Source: JAOUEA01 sp031364965 (GTDB taxonomy: Bacteria > Actinomycetota > UBA4738 > HRBIN12). Taken from it: a stretch of 7,974 nucleotides of DNA. Location: contig JANLXF010000163.1 of assembly GCA_031364965.1 (NCBI GenBank), positions 1-7,974 on the forward strand, in the 5' to 3' direction. The first letter of the stretch is position 1; each line of letters begins with the position of its first letter. Below the pieces are notes generated by a model. That model was not told the origin of the DNA. It made no database searches and saw only the letters and a list, made by a program, of their open reading frames with translations. This document shows, piece by piece, positions 1 through 6,700 of the stretch. The position numbers and the translations under genes are program-made.

Positions 1-2
1 CC

Positions 3-26
3 GAAGAGCTCCGCCGTCTGATCTGA
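3..26 (+). CDS. C-terminal tail of an upstream gene (partial)
   Basis: Reading from base 3 gives EELRRLI followed by TGA at 24-26. The charged, leucine-spaced peptide looks like the end of a helical C-terminus, so a plus-strand gene probably enters from the left. Another frame also closes nearby (PKSSAV, stop at 19-21), and seven codons are too few to decide between them or to name a product. Confidence 0.3.
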   Translation, partial: EELRRLI

Positions 27-102
27 GCCTCGGCGAGTTGTCGACGCGACTGCTTGGCTAAACGATGTGGGCGCTCCGCGCATCCATGGCGTGTGCAGGC
101 CG

Positions 103-108
103 AAGGAG
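103..108 (+). promoter_or_regulatory. Ribosome binding site of the sigma factor
   Basis: AAGGAG, continuing as AGG, lies 8 nt before GTG 117. No comparable Shine-Dalgarno sequence precedes the TTG at 54, so this site decides the start call. Confidence 0.7.
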
Positions 109-116
109 AGGACTTC

Positions 117-620
117 GTGGTCAAGGGGCTCGTGACGTCCGAGACACCCTTGAGCTTCGACGACTTCTTCATCGATCAGCACGAGCGCCTGTATCGGGCG
201 CTGTACTTCGTGACGGGCAGCCGTCAGGACGCGGAGGAACTCATGCAAGACGCCTTCCTGAAGTTGTGGGAACGCTGGGATCGGATCGGTGAGATCGCGG
301 ATGCGGAGGGATACCTCTTCCGAACCGCACTCAACGGATTCCGGATGCGGGCGCGCCGCGCGAAACTCACCGCGAAGCATCTGACGGTGGTGGGCGACAC
401 GCCGGACCCCTTCGCCTACGTGGACCTCCAACAGGACGTGCGGATACTCCTGCTGCGGCTGACGCCGCGCCAGCGCGCCGCCGTCGTGCTCACCGACGTT
501 TACGGGTACAGCTCGGAACATGCCGGCCAGATGATGGGCATCCGATCAACGACCGTGCGCGTTCTGGCCTCTCAGGGGCGCTCCACGCTCAAGAGCGACG
601 TGAGGAGTGCGGATGCCTGA
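117..620 (+). CDS. ECF-type RNA polymerase sigma-70 factor
   Basis: Encodes a 167-residue alternative sigma factor that would direct RNA polymerase to a specific promoter set. Sigma region 2 covers about residues 14-81 (FDDFFIDQHERLYRALYFVT, then the acidic DAEELMQDAFLKLWERWD core and an Arg-rich end MRARRAK). After a linker, region 4 covers about 107-159, with LTPRQRAAVVLTDVYGYS and the recognition helix around GIRSTTVRVLASQGR. Regions 1 and 3 are absent, as expected for the ECF group. The frame is open back to a TTG at 54, but GTG 117 is preferred because AAGGAG (103-108) sits 8 nt before it, and the extra 21 residues do not resemble sigma sequence. The 3' end overlaps the next gene by 8 nt, implying translational coupling to a membrane propeller protein that may control it. 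The precise ECF group cannot be assigned by eye. Confidence 0.9.
   Translation: MVKGLVTSETPLSFDDFFIDQHERLYRALYFVTGSRQDAEELMQDAFLKLWERWDRIGEIADAEGYLFRTALNGFRMRARRAKLTAKHLTVVGDTPDPFAYVDLQQDVRILLLRLTPRQRAAVVLTDVYGYSSEHAGQMMGIRSTTVRVLASQGRSTLKSDVRSADA
602..607 (+). promoter_or_regulatory. Ribosome binding site of the propeller protein
   Basis: GAGGAG lies inside the 3' end of the sigma gene, 5 nt before ATG 613. It favours ATG 613 over the in-frame GTG at 607, which the motif itself overlaps. Confidence 0.65.
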
Positions 621-1755
621 CGCGAAGGAGGTCTTCCAGATGGTTTCCGAGAAAGCGAGTCCCGATCAGGGTGCCCTTCGACGACAGCACGAACTCCAGG
701 ACCGGCGCCGGCGACGGCAGCGCGTGGGAACGATCGCACTGTCGGCTGCTGTGATCGCCGCCCTGGCTGTGTTCTTCTCGACCCGCTCTGGCGGCGACAA
801 CCCCGTCCCCGCCACTCAGAGTCCCGCGCCAAGCTCGGTGTCGGGTTACGCGACGACGGCGCCAGCACTCGTCGGCCTGGACGGATCGATTAGGCCCGTG
901 ACCTTGGCCAGCGACGCATGGGAGCCGGCCCTCTCGCAGGACGGAAAGTGGATCGCCTACGTTACGCGTAAGTACAACGTGGGGAACTGCGGCGCCTGTA
1001 CCCCAGGACCGCGCATCGCCGCCGTCAGGGTCGTGGGAACCGGCACGGACTACGTCACGTTCCATGGGGGCCCCCGCACAGAGGTGGTCGGACAACCCGT
1101 GTGGCCCCCAGACGGCAGCCAGGTGGCGTACGTGGCATCGGGGCGGGCTCGCTCCGGGTCGAACATCTTTGTGGTCGACGCTGACGGTTCGCTCCAACAT
1201 GCACTGCAGCTGACCACCGGCTCGACGCAGAAGGAATGGCCATCGTGGTCGCCCGACGGCACGCAGATCCTCTACAGCGACGCGGGGAGCACCCCCCTGG
1301 ACGACTCGGGATTCTCCTCAACGCAGGAGCTCTATCGTGTGGCGGCGAACGGCACCGGCGCATCGGTCAGGATCACGAAGAACGGCGTCGACGACTCCGA
1401 AGGGGTCTACTCGCCGGATGGCGCCGAGATCGTGCTGTTCCACGACGGAACGCTGGCGATCATGAATGCCGACGGCAGTGGACTCCAGGACCTCGGTCTC
1501 CACGCCTTTTCCCCGCGCTGGTCCCCCGACGGGAAGAAGATCGCGTTCCTGACCTACAACGCAACCGAACGCTTCGAGCTTTCCGACCCCTCCACCGGCA
1601 GTCAGGCAAGCTGGCCCAGGCTCGATGTGAACGTCTTCGATCGGGCAAGCGGAACGACCACGAGCCTTGGCGTCAGCGTGGCGAGCGATACGAACGCGGT
1701 CTCGTGGACGTCGGATTCCAACGCCCTGCTCATCAACCGGGCCTCGAACCGGTAG
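613..1755 (+). CDS. Membrane-anchored TolB/PD40-type beta-propeller, putative sigma-factor partner
   Basis: A 380-residue protein. Residues 1-38 are a charged, presumably cytoplasmic segment ending in RRRRRQR; residues 39-57 (TIALSAAVIAALAVFFST) form one membrane helix; a Pro/Ser/Thr-rich linker follows. The rest carries six PD40/TolB-like blade motifs near residues 104, 162, 209, 264, 300 and 363, for example WPSWSPDGTQILYSD and SPRWSPDGKKIAFLTY; the last is degenerate (WTSDSNALLIN). The arginine cluster before the helix predicts the propeller lies outside the cytoplasm. Such domains usually bind proteins, peptides or glycans. The 8-nt overlap with the sigma gene suggests co-expression. The position and topology match those of membrane anti-sigma factors, but no zinc-binding HxxxCxxC motif or other known anti-sigma domain is visible in the short N-terminus, so that role is inferred. 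A CGAC (CxxC) motif at residues 126-129 lies between blades one and two and could form a disulfide or bind metal. Confidence 0.82.
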   Translation: MPDAKEVFQMVSEKASPDQGALRRQHELQDRRRRRQRVGTIALSAAVIAALAVFFSTRSGGDNPVPATQSPAPSSVSGYATTAPALVGLDGSIRPVTLASDAWEPALSQDGKWIAYVTRKYNVGNCGACTPGPRIAAVRVVGTGTDYVTFHGGPRTEVVGQPVWPPDGSQVAYVASGRARSGSNIFVVDADGSLQHALQLTTGSTQKEWPSWSPDGTQILYSDAGSTPLDDSGFSSTQELYRVAANGTGASVRITKNGVDDSEGVYSPDGAEIVLFHDGTLAIMNADGSGLQDLGLHAFSPRWSPDGKKIAFLTYNATERFELSDPSTGSQASWPRLDVNVFDRASGTTTSLGVSVASDTNAVSWTSDSNALLINRASNR

Positions 1756-1775
1756 GAGACCAGCAGGTGGATGAC

Positions 1776-1803
1776 GAAGGGCCGGGGCGAACCCCGGCCC
1801 TTC
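1776..1803 (+). terminator. Strong hairpin, likely transcription terminator
   Basis: GAAGGGCCGGGG and CCCCGGCCCTTC form a perfect 12-bp, very GC-rich stem around a 4-nt CGAA loop, 20 nt after the propeller stop codon. Beyond one C/A mismatch, two further pairs (1773-1774 with 1805-1806) extend it. No clear T-tract follows on the plus strand, so termination may depend on the stem alone or on Rho. It is well placed to end the sigma/propeller operon. Confidence 0.65.
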
Positions 1804-1879
1804 ATCACGTCCGCGATGTCGCGGCTTGCTCCGAAGGGCTAGAACAGCCCGCTACGGATGTCACCTCCAAACCCCAAGT

Positions 1880-1939
1880 GCCCCGAGGGGGCGCCAGCGG
1901 ACCAGAGTTCTGGTCTGGCTCCCCCACCTCACGAGGTGG
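1880..1939. repeat. Cluster of three consecutive hairpins
   Basis: Three inverted repeats follow one another in 60 nt. First, GCCCC/GGGGC at 1880-1892 with a 3-nt loop. Second, a compound stem at 1893-1919: outer GCCAG/CTGGC, a 3-nt bulge (CGG), and inner ACCAGA/TCTGGT around GT. Third, CCACCT/AGGTGG at 1924-1939 with loop CACG. The cluster lies downstream of both the plus-strand operon and the minus-strand sulfatase, so it could act as a bidirectional terminator or transcript-stabilising structure. No T-tract is evident on either strand. Confidence 0.5.
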
Positions 1940-1992
1940 AGCTGAAGGGCAAGGGTGAGACCGAGACGTTCCTCCTGCGCCGTCGAAGCTGA
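1933..1992 (+). pseudogene. Remnant of a class III nucleotide cyclase C-terminus
   Basis: Nineteen codons starting GAG GTG GAG CTG AAG translate to EVELKGKGETETFLLRRRS and end at TGA 1990-1992. The pattern VELKGKG followed by E, T and FLL is the characteristic last strand of class III adenylate/guanylate cyclase domains; the intact cyclase in this window has the equivalent LELKGKAQPVRAFLV. Upstream in the same frame there is only Pro-rich, non-homologous sequence and then a stop near 1840, so there is no start, metal-binding Asp or catalytic Asn/Arg. The remnant stops 5 nt before the sulfatase stop codon on the other strand. I infer that a cyclase gene once converged on the sulfatase and was lost by deletion. 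The residues differ from the downstream cyclase, so it is not a recent copy of that gene. The match is short and could be coincidental. Confidence 0.5.
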
Positions 1993-1997
1993 TCCGG

Positions 1998-3389
1998 TCA
2001 CAGACCGATCCTGGGCCAGCCCGGGGGGAGCCGGCCGCTGCAAGCATCCCGTGCAACGGCCCTCAGGCGCCGTGCCCGCGCGGCCCTCGGCTTGCTGGCA
2101 AGCTCGTACGGGTCGGTACGGAGGTTGTAGAACTCCCACTCGCCGGATCCATAGCGCACGAGCTTGATGTGTCGCAACCGCACCCCGCAGAACGAGTGAG
2201 CCTCCGCGGCGCTCTCGATCAAGACGTACTTCCGATGAGCGGGCGCATAGAGCGACGTGCCCTCGATCGCCCAGGGGGCCGTGAGACCGGCGGCCTGCAG
2301 GATCGTCGGGAGAACGTCGACGTTCGTGACGAGGCCATCGACCGTTCCGGGGATCATGCCGTACCCCTGAGCAAGAAGCGGCACGTGGATCGACTCCTCG
2401 TACGGCACGGCCTTGCTCAGCCGAAGGTGGTTCCCGATCTCGAGCCCGTTGTCGCCGATGAACAGGAACAGGGTGTCGTCGAGACCCGGGTCCCGAGCCA
2501 TCTGTGCCTCCACGAGATCGCGGACGTTCCGGTCGACCGACAACAGGCTGCGAGCGTAGGCCTTGTTCCAATGACGGTAATACGAGACGGGGCGCGGTTC
2601 GTCGGCGGATCCCCCGATGTAGGCGGGTTTGTCACTGATGTCTGATTCCATGAAGTTCGGTGTGAATGAGAAGGCCGCGACTGAGGCGTCCTCCTCCGCC
2701 GGGCCCGGTACGGGAGGCGCCGGGCCAGACGCGCTGTGTGGTGCGTTCAGCGATAGGTAGGTGAAGTGCGGCTCGTACGGTGCATCGGCCATGAAGGCGA
2801 TGGCCTTCTGGGTCAGCACATCGTCGGAGTAGTCCACGGGGTCGTGGCCGAAGTCCTCGTACGAGCCGTCCTCGTAGCGCAGCGTGTAGTCGTAGTAAGG
2901 GGAATCTGCTCCGTGGAGCCCAGCTGCAGCATGGCCGGCGAATCGGTCCCACCCGCTGGGGATGGTGTCGTCCCAGGCATTGAGGAATTTGCCGAACAGG
3001 CCCGTGACGTACCCGCCATCCTGCAGGACCGTGGCGACCGACCGGTCGGCCCAGCCGTGAGCCTGGAACTGCGGCCAACCGCCGTATCGTGCTTCGTTGG
3101 TCCACACCCCGTTCGTATAGGAGTACGTGCCGGTCATGATCGCGGTCCGGGATGGGCAACACGTCGGATTGGTGATGAATGCGTTGTCGAAGACCGTGCC
3201 GAAGAAGCTTCTCGTGAACGGCATGTAGCGCATGGTGTCCGACCGCTGATCGTCCGTGATGATCAGGATGATGTCCGGATGCCTGGTGGCTGTCCGGGCG
3301 TGGACGGGGAGGACCAGGATCGGCGTCAGGAGCGCCGCGAGGAGGGTGAAGACGATCCGAGCCCGGATCGTTATCTGTGGATCGCTCAT
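1998..3389 (-). CDS. Secreted Cys-type (formylglycine) sulfatase, N-acetylglucosamine-6-sulfatase-like
   Basis: A 463-residue type I sulfatase that would hydrolyse a sulfate ester, outside the cytoplasm. A signal peptide is visible: RAR, then a hydrophobic stretch (residues 12-28), then VHA at 29-31 as a plausible cleavage site. Catalytic features in order are metal-binding D46-D47 in IITDDQRSD; the CxPSR signature at 77-81 (CCPSR), in which C77 would become formylglycine; GKFLN with K134; LNAPH with H218; the metal site D313-N314 in IGDNG; and K326 in SKAVPYEES. The block FTPNFMESDISDKPAYI and overall order resemble glucosamine-6-sulfatase relatives, but the substrate is unknown. The length is normal and the gene is intact. 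The ATG at 3389 has only a weak ribosome site (ACAGG), and no clear promoter is seen. The formylglycine-generating enzyme needed for activation is not in the window. It is divergent from the cyclase gene and ends beside the cyclase remnant. Confidence 0.93.
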   Translation of the reverse strand: MSDPQITIRARIVFTLLAALLTPILVLPVHARTATRHPDIILIITDDQRSDTMRYMPFTRSFFGTVFDNAFITNPTCCPSRTAIMTGTYSYTNGVWTNEARYGGWPQFQAHGWADRSVATVLQDGGYVTGLFGKFLNAWDDTIPSGWDRFAGHAAAGLHGADSPYYDYTLRYEDGSYEDFGHDPVDYSDDVLTQKAIAFMADAPYEPHFTYLSLNAPHSASGPAPPVPGPAEEDASVAAFSFTPNFMESDISDKPAYIGGSADEPRPVSYYRHWNKAYARSLLSVDRNVRDLVEAQMARDPGLDDTLFLFIGDNGLEIGNHLRLSKAVPYEESIHVPLLAQGYGMIPGTVDGLVTNVDVLPTILQAAGLTAPWAIEGTSLYAPAHRKYVLIESAAEAHSFCGVRLRHIKLVRYGSGEWEFYNLRTDPYELASKPRAARARRLRAVARDACSGRLPPGWPRIGL

Positions 3390-3435
3390 ACCTGTCTCTG
3401 CTCTCGCGACAACGGATCGTCAGCCCGGCCGCTCT

Positions 3436-3563
3436 GGAAGGGTCCGCTCAGCCCTCGGAGGTCATCCATGTCTTCGGCGCGAAACCTCGCGGCCTTAGGT
3501 CCTCCTTGCCTCGGTGGCAGGCTCGATCCAGCCCGAAGTTCCACGTCCGGTGCGGACCCTTCC
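3436..3563. repeat. 12-bp perfect inverted repeat with 104-nt spacer
   Basis: GGAAGGGTCCGC at 3436-3447 is exactly reverse-complementary to GCGGACCCTTCC at 3552-3563. The spacer contains smaller potential hairpins such as TGCC/GGCA and GGC/GCC. It could close a structured leader or small RNA, provide paired operator sites, or be chance in GC-rich DNA. No target-site duplication or transposase suggests an insertion element. Confidence 0.45.
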
Positions 3564-3753
3564 TCCTTGTCGGGGCGATGTTGGCGGGCCGCCCTCATGC
3601 CGCGACCGGACGAGGCACGACGATCCCCGACCCATCGGCCTCCCAGGACAGAAGCGGCTTGTGGAGGATTCCGCGCGCCCCAGCTAGCGGTCATTGCCGA
3701 GGACCCTTGCCGCGCCGGAGCCTACGAGAGCCCCCCAGGTTGGGCGGCGCGCC

Positions 3754-3759
3754 TACACT
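3754..3759 (+). promoter_or_regulatory. -10 box for leaderless transcription of the cyclase gene
   Basis: TACACT matches the TANNNT -10 pattern of actinobacterial housekeeping promoters and ends 7 nt before ATG 3767. That spacing puts the transcription start at or very near the A of the start codon, giving a leaderless mRNA. No Shine-Dalgarno sequence is present (the bases before ATG are CGCGGGC). No good -35 hexamer is evident. Confidence 0.55.
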
Positions 3760-3766
3760 CGCGGGC

Positions 3767-6700
3767 ATGAACGCCTGCCCAGCTTGCGGAGCGGAGAACC
3801 CCGAGGGCGCCCGGTTCTGCGCATCGTGCGGGACACCACTCGCGTCGATCTGTGGTTCGTGCGGTGCGCCCCTTCCTGAGAACGCGAGGTTCTGCGGTGC
3901 CTGCGGCACCTCGCACACTCCCGAACCCAACACAAGGGCGAACGAACGGAAGTTGGTGACTGTCCTGTTCGCCGACGTGACCGGCTCGACGGCACTTGGC
4001 GAACAACTCGATCCGGAACGGATGCGCGAGGTGTTGGATCGCTTCTTCGCCGCGATGCGCGAGGAGATCGAGGCCGAGGGCGGCACCGTCGAGAAGTTCA
4101 TCGGCGACGCCGTGATGGCTGCGTTCGGCGTCCCGGCTGCGCATGAGGACGATCCGGCGCGTGCGGTCCGGGCAGCGACGAGGATGCTCCGCCGCCTGAA
4201 CGACGTCAACGCCGCGCTCTCGCAGAGCCATGACGTCGCGCTGCAGGTCCGCATCGGCGTGAACACCGGTGAGGTGCTCGCGACCACCGAACCGCGGCCC
4301 GGCGAGGCGATGGTCACCGGCGACACGGTAAACGCGGCGGCGCGGCTCCAGTCCGTCGCCGAGCCTGGTTCCATCGTGATCGGCGAGCGGACCGCGCGCG
4401 GCGTCCGCGGGTTCCGGCTCGAAGACCTCGGGTCGCTCGAGCTGAAGGGAAAGGCCCAACCGGTGCGCGCCTTCCTCGTGGCGGATGAGCTGTTGCTCGC
4501 GCCGGAGCGAGGGGTGCCCGGGCTGCGCGCGCCGATGGTCGGAAGAGGCACCGAGCTCGAGCTGCTTCGCGGCATCTACGCACGCGTGGCGGCCGAGGGC
4601 CGGCCCAACCTGGTCACGATCTACGGCGACGCGGGGGTCGGCAAGAGCCGGCTCATGCAGGAGTTCCTCGCGTGGGCCAGTAAGACCGACCCCGCCCCGC
4701 AGACGCTGCGCGGGCGATGCCTGCCGTACGGCGAGGGCATCACATATTCGCCGCTCGCCGAGATCCTGAAGGGCCAGGCCGGCGTTCTCGACTCCGACGG
4801 GCCGGAGTTCGTGCTCGAGAAGATCAGGAAAGCGGGGCGCGATCTGCTCACGACCGACGTCGCGAGCGACCCGGTCCGCGCGACTGCGGCCCTGGCTTTC
4901 ACGGTGGGGATCGAGGATCCTGAGGTCCCCTTCGCGAACCTCGACCCAAGGCACGTGCGTACGGAGGTCCACGCCGCCTGGCGGTCGTACTTCTCAGCCC
5001 TCGCGACCATGGGCCCGGTCGTGGCCGTGATCGAGGACATCCACTGGGCGGATGCCGCTCTGCTGGATCTGCTGGACGATCTGGGGGAGCGGGCCCGTGG
5101 GCCGATTCTCGTCCTGTGTCCGTCCAGGCCCGACCTCATCGCCGTGCGCCCCGAGTGGGGCGGCGGCAGGCGGAACTTCTCATCGATCTCGCTCGACCCG
5201 CTCACGCCCGAGGACGCGGACGTCTTGATCCACGCGCTCCTAGCGATCGACGACTTGCCGCCGTCCGTGCACGCGCGCATCCTCGAGCGCGCGGAGGGGA
5301 ACCCGTTCTTCCTTGAGGAGATCGTTCGGCATCTCATCGACGAAGGCCGGATCGTGCGCGAGGGCGAGCGTTGGCGTGCCATGGCCGGCATCGAGGAGGT
5401 CCAGATCCCCGACACGGTACAGGGTGTGCTGGCGGCGCGGATCGACCTCCTTGGGCCTGAGCACAAGCGCGCGCTGCAAGGCGCAGCCGTCGTCGGCCGG
5501 GTGTTCTGGCCGCGCCCGGTGGGCCTGCTACTCGGTGACAGCGCCCCGATCGACGATGCGCTGCGCACCTTTGAGGACCGCGAGCTCGTCCTTTCCAGAC
5601 TAGGCTCGGCGATCGCGGGAGAACCCGAATACATCTTCAAGCACATCCTGACAAGAGAGGTCGCCTACGAGTCGATCCCGCGCCGCGAGCGCGGGACCAT
5701 GCACGCGCTCGTCGCGCGCTGGATCGAGGAGACGGTCGGAGACCGGTCTCGGGAGTTCGTCGAGCTCCTGGCTCATCACTACGCGACTGCGGTGCGCGAG
5801 AGCGCCGACGAGCCGCCGGCGGACTTGCGCTCGAAGGCGTTCGACTTCCTCCTTCGCGCCTCGGCGGACGCGAGGAGCAAGTTGGTGCTCCTGAAGGCCG
5901 AGCAGACGGCCGAGGAGGCCTTGTCGCTCGCTGCGAGCGAACTCGAGCGTTCGCTCGCGCTCGAGGCCCTTGCGGAGACGTTCCTTACGGACTTCCGCGG
6001 GGACCTGGCGTGGCGGTGCTTCCGTGAGTCGGCCGACGCCCGGCTCGCCGCGACCCCCGAAGACGGGAAGACGATCGCGTACCTATGTGCCCGGGCGGTC
6101 GACGTGCCGACGCGGTGGCCCGGCTCGATGCGAGACGTGCCGGCCGAATCCGTGGTGCGCGCATACCTGGAGAAGGGGATGGCCCACGTCCCCGAAGGGG
6201 ACAGCGAGGAGCAGGTTCGCTTGCGGACGGCGCAGGCACTCTGGCCCTTCGGGTTCGCGACCCAAGAGATCGGAGACGAGGAGTACGAGGAGTTCGAGCG
6301 GATCGCGCTCGAAGCGGCTGAGGAGGCGATGCGCCTCGGCCGCCCCACCCTCGCGTCGGGGGCGCTCGACGCTGCGGCGGGCGTCTCAGGGTCGCGAGGG
6401 CTCTACGGTCGTGGACTCGAGATCACGCTGAGGCGTTTCCCGCTCATCCCGCACATCTCCGACCTCCTGGAGGTCGGAGACGCGTACGCGGGCGCGGCCT
6501 GGGGCGCCTGCGAGATCGGCCGCTACGACCAGGCCGTGGACTACGCATCGGAGGGGATCGAGATCGTGCACGCCCGTGGGGGCACCCTGTTCGCTGGAGG
6601 CATCCTGCATATGCTCGCGTGGCGGTGCGTGGCACGTTACCGTCTCGGTGCCTGGGACGAGGCCGTCGCAGACTTCGACGAGATCCGGGGCTTGCTGGAC

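Larger units (their letters stand above)
3390..3766. other. Gene-free divergent intergenic region
   Basis: This 377-nt gap separates the divergent sulfatase and cyclase starts. Open frames cross it on both strands, but their products are Arg/Pro/Gly/Ser-rich with no recognisable domain, as expected by chance at this GC content. What it does hold is a 12-bp inverted repeat with arms 104 nt apart and a -10 box just before the cyclase start. I see no convincing minus-strand promoter for the sulfatase. Confidence 0.6.

Noticed and set aside
54..116. N-terminal extension of the sigma factor from TTG 54
   Set aside because: There is no ribosome binding site at 54, the extra residues do not look like sigma sequence, and GTG 117 has AAGGAG at ideal spacing.
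589..1200. 203-codon minus-strand frame opposite the first propeller gene
   Set aside because: It is the antisense shadow of a gene with clear domains; the product is Arg/His/Gly-rich with no domain.
1911..1940. Possible antisense tRNA 3' end (TGGCTCCCCCACC)
   Set aside because: No T-arm consensus, anticodon arm or acceptor partner could be found on the minus strand.
1861..2571. 236-codon minus-strand frame within the sulfatase region
   Set aside because: It runs in another frame of the same strand through the sulfatase, whose catalytic motifs are all intact, and gives a low-complexity Arg-rich product.
3386..3694. 102-codon minus-strand frame whose TGA overlaps the sulfatase ATG (ATGA)
   Set aside because: The 4-nt overlap is the kind seen in coupled genes, but the product is Arg/Gly/Ala-rich with no recognisable feature and only a poorly placed ribosome site; it is more likely chance in GC-rich DNA.
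3377..3766. 130-codon in-frame extension upstream of the cyclase
   Set aside because: The frame is open, but the translation is Arg/Pro/Ser-rich with no domain, its start would overlap the sulfatase start region, and recognisable homology begins exactly at the zinc ribbon after ATG 3767.
3722..4972. 416-codon minus-strand frame opposite the cyclase
   Set aside because: It is antisense to conserved cyclase and ATPase motifs and arises from third-position GC bias; no domain is seen.
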